Positions 31,005 to 39,489 of a DNA stretch of 64,000 bases are shown here, piece by piece. The DNA is taken from contig NZ_CP107772.1 of assembly GCF_036345155.1 (NCBI RefSeq), forward strand, positions 10,416,001 through 10,480,000. Reading direction: 5' to 3'. Position 1 is the first letter of the stretch; each line of letters begins with the position of its first letter. This stretch comes from Streptomyces sp. NBC_00582. GTDB lineage: Bacteria; Actinomycetota; Actinomycetes; Streptomycetales; Streptomycetaceae. The notes under the pieces are model-generated. The model was not told where the DNA came from. It did no database searches and worked only from the letters and a program-made list of their open reading frames with translations. The position numbers were made by a program, and so were the translations under genes.

Positions 31005-32243
31005 ATGAGCAGTACGGAAGCGACGGCGACCCCGCCCGAGACCGACTTCGACCACCACGCCCCCCACCTGAGCGTCAGCCACGACGAGGTTCTCGCCACC
31101 TACGCCGACCTGCGTGAGCGGTGTCCGGTGGTGCACAGTTCCGCCCACGACGGGTTCTACGCCACGACCGGTTACCAGGCCGTGCGGACGGTGACCGGGG
31201 ACGCGGAGCACTTCAGCACGGCGGAAGGGGTCATCCTCCCCACCCAGGACCTGCCCAAGATCGTGCCGCTGGAATTCGAGGGTCCGGAACACGACGCGTG
31301 GCGCACCATCATGCTCGCACCGATGACACCGGCCAAGGTGCGCGAACTGCAGCCGGTGATCGACGAGATCGTGCGCGCACAGATCGACGGCTTCGCGCGA
31401 GACGGCAGGGCCGACCTCACGGCGGCTCTCGCCGAGACCGTCCCCGCCCTGGTCATCTCCCGCATGGTGGGGCTGTCCGCCGAAGCGGCCCCGCGCATGC
31501 GGGAACTGGGGTCGGAGATGGTCGCCGCCGTGAACACCGACCGGATGCCCCAGGCCGCGAAGGAGTTCTTCGCGTTCACCGCGGCCCAACTCGAAGACCG
31601 GCGCCGAAACCCCCGGGACGACTACCTCACCCAGCTCGCCTCAGGGGCCCTGGGAGACCGGCCGCTGACCGACGGCGAGGTCGGCGGAATCCTGATGTCC
31701 TTCTTCATCGGCGGCCATCACTCGACCACGGCGGCCATCTCCGCTCTCCTGCACCACATCATCACCGAGAGCGGAGTCCGGGAGGCACTCGCGAACGACC
31801 CCGGGGTCCTCCCCAAGGTGATCGAGGAGAGCCTGCGGCTGTCGACGCCGCTGGCCCATTTCGCGCGCACCGTCCTGCAGGACACCGAGATCGAGGGGTG
31901 CCCCGTCCCGGCGGGCAGCCGGATCCTGCTCAACTACGTCTCGGCCAACCGCGACGAGCGGAGGTTCGCGGACCCCGACCGGTTCGACCTCGGCCGACGC
32001 CCCAACCCGCATGTCGCCTTCGGGTTCGGCGGACACCTGTGCATCGGGCGCCACCTGGCCCGCGCGGAGATGACCACCGTCGCCACCCAGCTCCTCACCC
32101 GGCTGCCGGACATCGAGACCGACGGCGAGGTGCGGTTCAGCGGCCTCATCGGCGGCAACCTCCACAGAATCCTGGAGTTCCCCGTCAGGTTCACACCCGA
32201 GAACCCCAACGCCCGGCAGAACAGGACGGCGGACGGAAAATGA
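31005..32243 (+). CDS. Cytochrome P450 with dedicated redox partners
   Basis: A 412-residue bacterial P450. The heme-thiolate loop is FGFGGHLCIGRH with C346, the ExxR is E275-R278 (EESLR), and the I-helix motif is GGHHSTT (236-242), where a His takes the place of the usual acidic residue before Thr. The ATG at 31005 follows GAGGAGG, separating it from the dioxygenase remnant that is in the same frame. The next two genes supply electrons. A hydroxylation or O-dealkylation of an aromatic compound fits the setting; substrate unknown. Confidence 0.92.
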   Translation: MSSTEATATPPETDFDHHAPHLSVSHDEVLATYADLRERCPVVHSSAHDGFYATTGYQAVRTVTGDAEHFSTAEGVILPTQDLPKIVPLEFEGPEHDAWRTIMLAPMTPAKVRELQPVIDEIVRAQIDGFARDGRADLTAALAETVPALVISRMVGLSAEAAPRMRELGSEMVAAVNTDRMPQAAKEFFAFTAAQLEDRRRNPRDDYLTQLASGALGDRPLTDGEVGGILMSFFIGGHHSTTAAISALLHHIITESGVREALANDPGVLPKVIEESLRLSTPLAHFARTVLQDTEIEGCPVPAGSRILLNYVSANRDERRFADPDRFDLGRRPNPHVAFGFGGHLCIGRHLARAEMTTVATQLLTRLPDIETDGEVRFSGLIGGNLHRILEFPVRFTPENPNARQNRTADGK

Positions 32244-32563
32244 CCAAGATAACCTTCGTGCGGCCCGGCGGTGAGCGGGAGATCGTGAACGCCGAACCCG
32301 GCCACAGCGTGATGGAGACGGCCGTCGACAACGGCATCGACGAGATCGTCGCGGAGTGCGGCGGCTGCCTCGCCTGCGCCACCTGCCATGTGTACGTCGA
32401 CGAGGCCGACCTGGACCGGCTGCCGCCGCCCAGCGCTGCGGAGGACGCGATGCTGGAGGCGACAGCGGCCCCGCGCACGCTGTGCAGCAGACTCTCGTGC
32501 CAGCTCAAGGCCACCCCGGAACTCGGGGACCTCACGGTGCATCTCCCGTCGGAGCAGTACTGA
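32240..32563 (+). CDS. [2Fe-2S] ferredoxin, adrenodoxin/putidaredoxin type
   Basis: A 107-residue ferredoxin with cluster cysteines C40, C46, C49 and C87 (CGGCLACATC ... LCSRLSCQ); C43 and C82 are extra. The C-terminal VHLPSEQY is typical of P450-supporting ferredoxins. The ATG overlaps the P450 stop (ATGA) and its stop overlaps the reductase start (TGATG), so all three are translated in step. Confidence 0.92.
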   Translation: MTKITFVRPGGEREIVNAEPGHSVMETAVDNGIDEIVAECGGCLACATCHVYVDEADLDRLPPPSAAEDAMLEATAAPRTLCSRLSCQLKATPELGDLTVHLPSEQY

Positions 32564-33726
32564 TGGATCAGCCGGGAGTCGTCATCGTCGGCGCGGGGCA
32601 CGCCGGCTTCACCGCCGCGGCATCCCTGCGCCAGAAGGGCTACGCCGGAGCCGTGACGCTCGTGACGGCCGAGGACGACCTGCCCTACCAGCGGCCACCG
32701 CTGTCCAAGGGGTACCTGGCCGGCAGCATCGGCGGCCAGCGGCTCGCCTTCCGGCCGGCGGACTTCTACGAACGCAGACGCATCGACCTGCGGCGCGGCG
32801 ATCCCGCCGAGTGGATCGACCGCGAGGCCAAGGCCCTGATCCTCTCTTCCGGGCAGTCACTGCGCTACGACCGCCTGGTCCTGGCCACGGGATCGACACC
32901 GAGGACCGCCGCGCTGCCCGGCGCCGGACTCGACGGCGTGTTCCGGCTGCACTCCCGTGCCGACGCCGACGCCCTGCGTGAACGCCTTGCCGTCGCACAC
33001 CACCTGGTGATCGTCGGCGGTGGGTTCATCGGCCTGGAAATCGCCGCCCACGCACGCGGCCAGGACAAGGACGTCACCGTGGTGGAGAGCACCGACCGCC
33101 TTCTGGGAAGGGCGGTGTCCACGGCGACGTCCGCGTTCTTCCACGCCACACATCTGTCGTGGGGATGCCGGGTTCTCCTGGGGTCACCGGTCGCGGGGCT
33201 GGTCGGCGACGGAACGGGCCGCGTGCGAGGGGTTCGGCTGCAGGAGGGCTCCGTACTCCACGCCGATCTCGTCGTGGTCGGCGTGGGGGCGCGCGCCAAC
33301 ACGGAACTCGCCGAACGCTCCGGGCTGAGCGTCGACAACGGTGTGGTGGTGGACGCGGGCCTGCGGACCTCCGATCCGCACGTCCACGCGATCGGTGACT
33401 GTGCCCGCTACCCCAGCGGTGGCCGGACGGTCCGGTACGAGTGCGTGGAGAACGCGGTCGGCCAAGCGCACGCCGTCGCCGAGGAACTGACGACCGGCCG
33501 ACCGCAGAACTACCGAAGAATCCCGTCGTTCTGGAGCGACCAACAGGATCTCAAACTCCAGATCGCCGGCGACTCCACCGGCCATGACCGCGCCGTTCTG
33601 CAGGGTGACCCGGCCGAAGGGAGTTTCGCCGTGCGGTGTTTCCAAGGTGCGACCCTGGTGGCCGTCGAGTCGGTCAACCGGCCTTCGGACCACGTCTCCG
33701 CCCGCCAACAGCTACAACCGGCCTGA
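32563..33726 (+). CDS. Ferredoxin reductase (putidaredoxin reductase type)
   Basis: A 387-residue FAD/NAD oxidoreductase: VVIVGAGHAGFTAAASLRQKG (FAD), LPYQRPPLSKGYL, LVLATGSTPRTAALPG, LVIVGGGFIGLEIAAHA (NAD) and VHAIGDCARYPSGG. These mark the reductases that pass electrons from NADH to [2Fe-2S] ferredoxins of P450s and ring dioxygenases. It completes the class I P450 system with the two genes upstream. Confidence 0.92.
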   Translation: MDQPGVVIVGAGHAGFTAAASLRQKGYAGAVTLVTAEDDLPYQRPPLSKGYLAGSIGGQRLAFRPADFYERRRIDLRRGDPAEWIDREAKALILSSGQSLRYDRLVLATGSTPRTAALPGAGLDGVFRLHSRADADALRERLAVAHHLVIVGGGFIGLEIAAHARGQDKDVTVVESTDRLLGRAVSTATSAFFHATHLSWGCRVLLGSPVAGLVGDGTGRVRGVRLQEGSVLHADLVVVGVGARANTELAERSGLSVDNGVVVDAGLRTSDPHVHAIGDCARYPSGGRTVRYECVENAVGQAHAVAEELTTGRPQNYRRIPSFWSDQQDLKLQIAGDSTGHDRAVLQGDPAEGSFAVRCFQGATLVAVESVNRPSDHVSARQQLQPA

Positions 33727-33740
33727 ACCGAGGAGTTCAC

Positions 33741-34115
33741 GTGATAGAGCTCAGGGACATCGATCCCTCGACCCCGTTCCTGGCACAGCTGCAAGGCCCG
33801 GACGACGGACGGCCCATCACCCTCGTCAACACCTTCGTCGTCCCCGAAGGCCAGATCGACAAGGTCATCGACGTCTGGCGCCAGGACTCCATGATCATGA
33901 AAGCGCAGCCCGGCTTCGTCTCCGCGCAGTTGTACCGAGGTGCCGGCGACGGTCGCGCCCTGACGAACGTGGCCGTCTGGGAGACCCTCACCTCGCTGAG
34001 AAACGCGTTCATGAGCGAGGAGTTCCAGAACACGCTGCCGCTCTACCCGGACGGGTCGCTGGCGTTCCCGGTCGTGATGCGCGGGGAAGCGGTGCCCGGC
34101 GTGTGCGTGGCCTGA
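33741..34115 (+). CDS. ABM-domain protein, copy 2
   Basis: A 124-residue paralogue of the protein at 10756: the two share IELRD.D.STPFLAQLQ, TLVNTFV, VIDVWRQDS and end in VPGVCVA. The start is GTG, after CCGAGGAGTTCAC, the same leader as copy 1. It is probably the last gene of the P450 operon. Duplication of this gene parallels that of the dioxygenase and GntR locus. Confidence 0.82.
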   Translation: MIELRDIDPSTPFLAQLQGPDDGRPITLVNTFVVPEGQIDKVIDVWRQDSMIMKAQPGFVSAQLYRGAGDGRALTNVAVWETLTSLRNAFMSEEFQNTLPLYPDGSLAFPVVMRGEAVPGVCVA

Positions 34116-34159
34116 TCACCCCCGATCAAAGGCTCTACAACTAGATGTACTCTGCGGGG

Positions 34160-34621
34160 ATGAGCGAGTCCGTCACCCGAGAGTCCTCGGTGCAGCTGGT
34201 CCGGGTCATCTGGACCCTGCACCGAGTCCTGTACCAGCGCCAGTCGACCCCGGGCGGTGAGTCCCGCAGGCGTCCGCTCGCCCACGTGGAGGTACTGCGG
34301 CTGGTCGAAAGCCGACCGGGCATCGGCGTCCGTGAGGCGGCCGTGGCGCTGGGCATGCAGCCCAACAACGTCAGCACCATCGTCACGCAACTCGTCCGTG
34401 ACGGGTTCCTGGAGCGCCGTACCAGCACCCACGACAAGCGCTACGTCGAGCTCCATCCGACCGACAAGATGCGCACCATGGGCGGCGAGGTCGACGACAG
34501 CCTCCACAACGCGATCACCGAGGCCCTCGGTCAGCTGCCTCCGGAGACGTCCCGGCGTATCACCGCCTCCCTGCCCGACCTGTGGGAGCTCGCCCGGACC
34601 CTCACCCCGGCGTCCAGGTGA
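34160..34621 (+). CDS. MarR-family regulator
   Basis: A 153-residue MarR protein. The winged helix is visible in LAHVEVLRLVESRPGIGVREAA, LGMQPNNVSTIVTQLVRDG and FLERRTSTHDKRYVELHPTDK, where the DKR of the wing is typical. ATG at 34160 follows GCGGGG; an ATG five codons earlier is possible. It may control the P450 operon to its left or the demethylation island to its right. MarR proteins commonly respond to phenolic acids. Confidence 0.82.
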   Translation: MSESVTRESSVQLVRVIWTLHRVLYQRQSTPGGESRRRPLAHVEVLRLVESRPGIGVREAAVALGMQPNNVSTIVTQLVRDGFLERRTSTHDKRYVELHPTDKMRTMGGEVDDSLHNAITEALGQLPPETSRRITASLPDLWELARTLTPASR

Positions 34622-34711
34622 GCCCAACGCGCACGAGCGGCATACCGGGCGCGCCACTCTCCGTGGACGGGCTCGTCCCGGCGCCGCCCGGCCGGGAATG
34701 GTGAAGTGCCT

Positions 34712-34861
34712 GTGAAGTACGGGCTCCAGCTACTGCCGCTGACGGCTCAGGGGCGGCTGGAGCTTCCCATCGGCCGCGTGTTCCTGCTGTCCGAAGCGGC
34801 GGCCGCGCACGAGCTGGCAGCGGGCGGCTACCCCGGCGGCAACGTCATGCTCCTACCGTGA
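34712..34861 (+). pseudogene. Zinc-type quinone oxidoreductase, C-terminal remnant
   Basis: Fifty codons read TAQGRLELPIGRVFLLSEAA and AHELAAGGYPGGNVMLLP before TGA: the end of an MDR quinone reductase (GRLxxPIGRVFPLxEAAxAHE). The rest of the enzyme is missing. Confidence 0.7.
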
Positions 34862-34863
34862 TG

Positions 34864-34900
34864 TCTTGAGCCGGGATCCACACGGGATCCCGGCTCAAGA
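34864..34900. terminator. Hairpin with 16-bp perfect stem
   Basis: TCTTGAGCCGGGATCC pairs perfectly with GGATCCCGGCTCAAGA over a 5-base loop. It stands between the two quinone reductase remnants and marks the end of transcription from both sides. Confidence 0.8.
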
Positions 34901-34940
34901 CTTCCGGACCGGGGCCGGCCGGTGCGCGGCCAGGGCCGAA

Positions 34941-35000
34941 TCAGACGGTCACCACGATCTTGCCAACGTGCCTTGCCGCCGCCTGGGCTTCGTGGGTCGC
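34941..35000 (-). pseudogene. Second MDR oxidoreductase C-terminal stub
   Basis: Leftward translation ends THEAQAAARHVGKIVVTV then TGA, the usual last residues of an NADPH:quinone reductase (AHRxxExRHxxGKIVLxV). Nothing recognisable precedes it before the M24 gene end. Confidence 0.5.
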
Positions 35001-35047
35001 GGTTCCGGCGGCCTGGTCGGCGGAGTGTCCCCAGCAGACCAGCCGTC

Positions 35048-36298
35048 TCACTGCGGGTCGATGACGGTCAGCTCACGTGGACGAGTGCCCAGCCGTTCGG
35101 CGCCCGTTTGTGTCACGACGACGGTGTCGCCCCACGTGACGTCGTGCGTACGGGCGGAAGGCACGGGCGCTTCCGGTACCTCCAGGAACGGCTTCAGGAT
35201 GAAGGTGGTGTGCGCGGTGATCGGCTGCTCCGCGATGTGGGAGGCGTCGCGCTGGGGGATGACCAACGGCCCGTCGTTGCCGAGCCCGCGGCCGTGCAGC
35301 AGGGCGAGCATATGGCCGTCGGCGTCCCCCGCGACCGACTCCACGGCGGCGAAGACATCGCCCCATCGCTGCCCGGGCACCATCGCTTTCAACGCCGTGT
35401 CGAAGGCGGCCGCGTTGCGGTCGAAGATCTCCCGAGCCCGGGCGCCCGGCCGTCCGATGACCATGGGCTGCGCGACCTGGGCCTGGTAACCACGGATCTC
35501 GGGCATCAACTCCGTGGAGACGAAGGTCCCGCGGTCCAGGACTCCGGGCGGGGTCGTCACGTACCGGTGCCGTCCCTCACCCCATGGCCCCGGTGCCCAG
35601 GCCACGTGCAGCACGTCCGCGCCGGCCCGTACCTGGGCCAGCAGCATCTGCCCGTACACCTCGGCCTGTGCCACGCCCACCCGTGCCGTCGCCGCCATCG
35701 CCTCGAGCGACGCCTCGCCGGCACGGACGCTCGCGGCCAGCCGGGAGATCTCCTCGGGGCCCTTGACGTACCGGGCCCGTCCGAGGATGCCGGTGCCGTC
35801 GACGACGTGTTCGGCGCCGACCGCTTCCGCGATACGCGCCACCGAGGTGTACCCGGCGTACCCCTCGGGTTGCCGCACGGAGGAGAACTCGTCGCCGCGC
35901 AGCCCGGCGATCGCGGTGCGCCGGCCGACGAGGCCCCGTTGGCGCAGCACATCCGCCGTCACCGCACCGTACTCGGGCGCGGTCGAACCGAACGGGGTCG
36001 CGCTCATCCGGTCTTCGATCCAGTGCGGCCGCTCGACGGCGTAGTTGCTGTGCTCACCACCGAGAATCAGGACCGGATCACCATCGACGGGAAAGATCGT
36101 CACACCGACGGTGTCGGCGATGTAGAGCGAGTCCGAGGTGATCCACTGCGGCAGGACGATCAGCACCTCGACAGAGGCCTCGCTCATCAACTGCCGCAGC
36201 CGTTCCCAGCGCCGGTCGCGCTCCTCCAGGCTGAACATCGGTTCGTTGACCGGTGCCGGGACCCCCAGGATTCCCTGGACACCACGCATACCCTGCAT
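35048..36298 (-). CDS. M24 (creatinase/Xaa-Pro peptidase) fold protein lacking the metal site
   Basis: A 416-residue two-domain pita-bread protein: creatinase N-domain (WERLRQLMSEASVEVLIVLP, DPVLILGGEHSNYAVERPHW) and M24 C-domain (VYGQMLLAQVRAGADVL, LMPEIRGYQAQVAQPMVIG, LLHGRGLGNDGP, DTVVVTQTGAERLG). Of the five M24 metal ligands (D, D, H, E, E) only the His of HGRG is kept; the second Asp aligns with Gln, and the two Glu with Lys (ILKPFL) and Gly (TWGDT). It is therefore not a standard metallopeptidase and may act like metal-free creatinase. It follows the GcvT-fold gene by 19 bp and is likely part of the demethylation operon. Confidence 0.72.
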   Translation of the reverse strand: MQGMRGVQGILGVPAPVNEPMFSLEERDRRWERLRQLMSEASVEVLIVLPQWITSDSLYIADTVGVTIFPVDGDPVLILGGEHSNYAVERPHWIEDRMSATPFGSTAPEYGAVTADVLRQRGLVGRRTAIAGLRGDEFSSVRQPEGYAGYTSVARIAEAVGAEHVVDGTGILGRARYVKGPEEISRLAASVRAGEASLEAMAATARVGVAQAEVYGQMLLAQVRAGADVLHVAWAPGPWGEGRHRYVTTPPGVLDRGTFVSTELMPEIRGYQAQVAQPMVIGRPGARAREIFDRNAAAFDTALKAMVPGQRWGDVFAAVESVAGDADGHMLALLHGRGLGNDGPLVIPQRDASHIAEQPITAHTTFILKPFLEVPEAPVPSARTHDVTWGDTVVVTQTGAERLGTRPRELTVIDPQ

Positions 36299-36317
36299 AG
36301 CGGTCGCCTTCCTTGGG

Positions 36318-37661
36318 TCAGTCGTTCGCGCGGTATCGCGTGCGGACGTACTCGTTGTAGGGCGAGGCCTGCACCGTCGCCTTGATCCGCTCGAAGCCCC
36401 TGTCGTCATCGGGGTCGGTCCCGGGGCCGGGGTGTTCGCCCCACACGAATGTCACCTCCGTCCCAGGGGTGGCGTACTTCCTGTCGACCAGCGCCAGTGA
36501 CAGGACCGTTCCGCGGGGGGCGAGGGTACCGGTGTCGAAGGCCATCCCGATGACCTGGTCGTCCGCCTCCACCCGGAAGCGGGCCTGTGTCTCCATGAAT
36601 TCCAGGTCACCACCGTCGGCACCCCATACGCGGCGCGCCTGGTCCGCGTCGAGGACCAGGGTGACCCGCTCGCGTGCCACGTCGTGCCGGGCTTGTTCCA
36701 GGCCCTGGCGGCCCAGGAAATCGTGGTCGAACGAGATCAGCCTGCCGTAACCCAACTCGTAGGGGGTGGTGTAGTAGTCCTGGATGTTCTCCGAGAAGAA
36801 GCTTCCCCGCAGCGGATTCAGTCCGTCGAAGGACAGCGCGGGAAGCGATTCGCGGTATGCGCGCAGTCCCGGTGCGCTGTAGATGCCGGGAGTCGGCATC
36901 GGGATCCAGCCGCTCTCCAGGGCGTTCGTCGAGTAGGCCCACGCGCCCACCTGGACCAGGCCGAACGACTCCCCGGCCTCGAGCAGGGCCTGCTTGACGA
37001 ACTCTCCGTCCTTCCACTCGCCGATGAACTCGTATCCGGGCTGCCCGGTCATGCCGTGCCGCAACGCCCGGAAGGTCCGGCCGCCCAGCGTGACCAGAGC
37101 CGAGTGGAAGAACTTCGTCTTGGGCAGCGGGCCGCCGAATACCTGCTCGACCAGTTCCAGTGCGCGCGGCCCCTGGATCTGATAGCGGAACAGCACCGGA
37201 TCTCCGCCCCCGCGCGTTCGTGAGTCCGGGTCGAGCGAGAACGACACGTCGTAGCCGCCGGCCTCGGCGTGATACCTGATCCATGCCTGTGAGGAGGGCA
37301 CGCCGCTCATGGTGAACTTCTCGGCACCGTCCCGGGTGAGGATGTTGTCACCGACCGTGTATCCCTCCTCGGTGACCACGATGCTCTGTTTTGCCTGGCC
37401 GACGGCGAAGTCGCGGTAGCTGTTCGCGCTGTGATCCGAGAGGAGCCGGAGCGCGTCCGGTCCCTCGATGAACAGGTCCGATATGTGGTGGCACAGATCG
37501 GATAGCGCCACGGTTTCATACGCGGCCGTCTGTTCCTCGCGCCATCCGGCGTACTCCGGTTCCACGACCGGCGGCGACCATCGCGGCGCGTTCGCCTTCC
37601 ACAGCAGCCGGACAGGGGATTCCGCTCGGTCGATGGCTTCCTGCAGGGTCGGGACTGCCAT
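36318..37661 (-). CDS. GcvT-fold THF-dependent O-demethylase-like protein (copy 1)
   Basis: A 447-residue stand-alone aminomethyltransferase-fold protein. Family markers are SDLCHHISDLFIEGPDALRL, HSANSYRDFAVGQAKQSIV, FRYQIQGPRALELVEQVFG, TFRALRHGMTGQPGYEFIG and YTTPYELGYGRLISFDHDF. This layout and length match the aromatic O-demethylases LigM/DesA, which move a methyl ether carbon to THF, rather than GcvT (about 370 aa) or DmdA. About 36% of positions look identical to the copy at 45169 by eye. GAGGAG precedes the ATG. Substrate (vanillate, syringate, guaiacol or other) cannot be told. Confidence 0.8.
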   Translation of the reverse strand: MAVPTLQEAIDRAESPVRLLWKANAPRWSPPVVEPEYAGWREEQTAAYETVALSDLCHHISDLFIEGPDALRLLSDHSANSYRDFAVGQAKQSIVVTEEGYTVGDNILTRDGAEKFTMSGVPSSQAWIRYHAEAGGYDVSFSLDPDSRTRGGGDPVLFRYQIQGPRALELVEQVFGGPLPKTKFFHSALVTLGGRTFRALRHGMTGQPGYEFIGEWKDGEFVKQALLEAGESFGLVQVGAWAYSTNALESGWIPMPTPGIYSAPGLRAYRESLPALSFDGLNPLRGSFFSENIQDYYTTPYELGYGRLISFDHDFLGRQGLEQARHDVARERVTLVLDADQARRVWGADGGDLEFMETQARFRVEADDQVIGMAFDTGTLAPRGTVLSLALVDRKYATPGTEVTFVWGEHPGPGTDPDDDRGFERIKATVQASPYNEYVRTRYRAND

Positions 37662-38187
37662 GTGAATACTCCTCGTCGATGACTGTGAGCAGCAGAAAGG
37701 TTGTCGGTCTTCGCACCCCACACGGCAGCGGCCCGTACGGCATCGGGAGGGGTGCGACGTGTGCACACGGACGTAGAGCCGCAGCAGCCGCTTGCGCGGA
37801 TCCGCGCCGCCGTGTCGTCGTCGCGGCGGGGGTGCCACGTTGTTCACCCGGGAGCCGACCGAGGACGGCCGCACCTCAGATCCGGGTACCGCTCGATGAC
37901 GCCGACGTCCGGGCAGGGCCGACGTCGGAGAACACGCCAGGCGTCACGGTGACGATGTCCGTAACGGGACACCGAGCCGGTTCGGGAGGCCCCACACACA
38001 CCGCGTTTCCGGCGACGGGTCGGTCGGCAGGGCTGTGGTCACGGCGTCTCCCCTCGCGGAGACCGCCTGGCTTCAGGCGAGAAGGCGCGTTTCACGGTCA
38101 TCGGCTCCTAGCGGGCGCCCGCCCCCGCTATGCGGTCGGGCCACGGGTGTGGCGCCCTTGCTGGACGACACCGTCCCCGACATGTCT
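37662..38187. other. Long leader between the divergent demethylase and pabB transcripts
   Basis: No convincing gene: the frames on both strands are Arg/Pro/Ser-rich and lack ribosome sites. It lies between the GcvT-fold gene start and the operator cluster at 38188. If the promoter is at the operators, the leftward mRNA would have a leader of about 500 nt. I see no known riboswitch core. Confidence 0.45.
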
Positions 38188-38220
38188 TCTGTATAGCAGA
38201 CATCTTTTCTGCAGTACAGA
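38188..38220. promoter_or_regulatory. Tandem palindromic operators TCTG-N5-CAGA
   Basis: TCTG-TATAG-CAGA (38188-38200) and TCTG-CAGTA-CAGA (38208-38220) are 20 bp apart centre to centre, two helical turns on one face of DNA. The same pair with the same spacing stands before the second demethylase gene at 46651-46683. Probably the binding site of the island's regulator. Confidence 0.7.
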
Positions 38221-38283
38221 CGACGGAGGGACGCAATGTACCTCCCTGTGACCCGTCTGCATGTCTGTCTGATAGACGTGATT

Positions 38284-38296
38284 TCTGTTATACGGA
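38284..38296. promoter_or_regulatory. Third operator-like palindrome upstream of pabB
   Basis: TCTG-TTATA-CGGA (extended TTCTG-TTATA-CGGAA) resembles the two sites at 38188 and 38208. A looser palindrome GTCT-N7-AGAC lies at 38263-38277. It is 58 bp before the pabB start and close to a likely core promoter. Confidence 0.5.
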
Positions 38297-38354
38297 ATAT
38301 GACGCGGGACAACGGCCCGGACGGTCACCCGCCGCCGGAAAGGAAGGGATCCCT

Positions 38355-39374
38355 TTGCACGAGTCTCGAGCCGTGGCCCGGCTCGGCGGAGTTCACGCGA
38401 AGGGGCTCATGGACATCACGAGTGATCCGGCAGCCCTGGACTCGGAGGGATTCTGGGCCGTGATAGTGAGCTTCGAGGGGAGCTTGACGTGCGCCCGCTT
38501 CCGCGACGTGCGCCCCGCGGTCGAGGGAGCCGGCATCACGCCACCATGGCATGGTCCGGCTCGAGCCGACTGGCGGACCTCGCTCGATCGGTCCGCCTAC
38601 CTCACCGGCGTCCGGCGCATCCGTGAACACATCTCCGCCGGGAACGTCTACCAGGTCAATCTGTGCCGGGTCCTGTCGGCCCAGATCGCGCAGGACGTGG
38701 ACATAGAGGCCCTGGCCGTCCTCCTGGCACGCGGCAATCCGGCGCCGTACGCGAGCACCATCCGCCTGCCGGAGCAGGGCCTGGAGGTGGTCGCGGCATC
38801 ACCGGAACTGTTCCTGCGCCGGCAGGGCAGAACACTCACCTCCGGCCCGATCAAGGGGACGGGCCGGACGGAGGCGGACCTGTCGGAGAAGGACTACGCC
38901 GAGAACGTCATGATCGTCGACCTCGTCCGCAACGACCTCAGCCGTGTCTGTACTCCGGGAAGCGTCACCGTTCCGGACCTGTGCGCCGTCGAAAAGCACC
39001 CGGGCCTGGTCCACCTCGTCTCCTCGGTTCGGGGTGAGCTCAGGGACGACGTCGGCTGGCCCGAAGTGCTCGATGCGACCTTTCCCCCTGGCTCGGTCAC
39101 CGGTGCTCCGAAACACCGCGCGCTCGACGTCATAAGGGAACTGGAGACATCCGCGCGCGGCCCGTACTGCGGCGGCATCGGATGGGTCGACGCGGACACG
39201 GGGGCAGCCGAACTGGCCGTCGGCATCCGCACGTTCTGGATCGACCGGCACGCCGGAACCCTGCACTTCGGCACAGGAGCAGGCATCACCTGGGGATCCG
39301 ATCCCGAACGGGAGTGGCAGGAGACAGAGCTCAAGGCGGCACGTCTGCTGGCCATCGCCTCGAACACCCCATGA
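38355..39374 (+). CDS. pabB: Aminodeoxychorismate synthase component I
   Basis: A 339-residue chorismate-binding enzyme. Signature segments: RIREHISAGNVYQVNLCR, GPIKGTGRTEADL, VMIVDLVRNDLSRVC, FPPGSVTGAPKHRAL and GPYCGGIGW. It makes 4-amino-4-deoxychorismate, the precursor of p-aminobenzoate for folate. The TTG start is chosen because it follows AAGGAAGGGA and begins the conserved HESRAVARLGGVHAKG. No pabA or pabC is adjacent. Placement beside THF-using demethylases suggests induced folate production. Confidence 0.88.
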   Translation: MHESRAVARLGGVHAKGLMDITSDPAALDSEGFWAVIVSFEGSLTCARFRDVRPAVEGAGITPPWHGPARADWRTSLDRSAYLTGVRRIREHISAGNVYQVNLCRVLSAQIAQDVDIEALAVLLARGNPAPYASTIRLPEQGLEVVAASPELFLRRQGRTLTSGPIKGTGRTEADLSEKDYAENVMIVDLVRNDLSRVCTPGSVTVPDLCAVEKHPGLVHLVSSVRGELRDDVGWPEVLDATFPPGSVTGAPKHRALDVIRELETSARGPYCGGIGWVDADTGAAELAVGIRTFWIDRHAGTLHFGTGAGITWGSDPEREWQETELKAARLLAIASNTP

Positions 39375-39489
39375 ACGCATCACCCCGCGCCCCGGCATCC
39401 TTCGGCCGCTCGGCCATCACACCAACCGGCGGTCGCCGGCTCGCGGTTGTCCCTGTCCCTTTCCTTTCCCTTCTTCACAAGGAACCGGT

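Noticed and set aside
30717..32243. A 508-codon frame fusing the dioxygenase remnant to the P450
   Set aside because: The P450 has its own GAGGAGG site and conserved start at 31005; the upstream part has no start and matches only the 3' third of the dioxygenase.
37662..38187. Possible glycine or THF riboswitch before the GcvT-fold gene
   Set aside because: I looked for the known conserved cores on the minus strand and found none; left as an unexplained leader.
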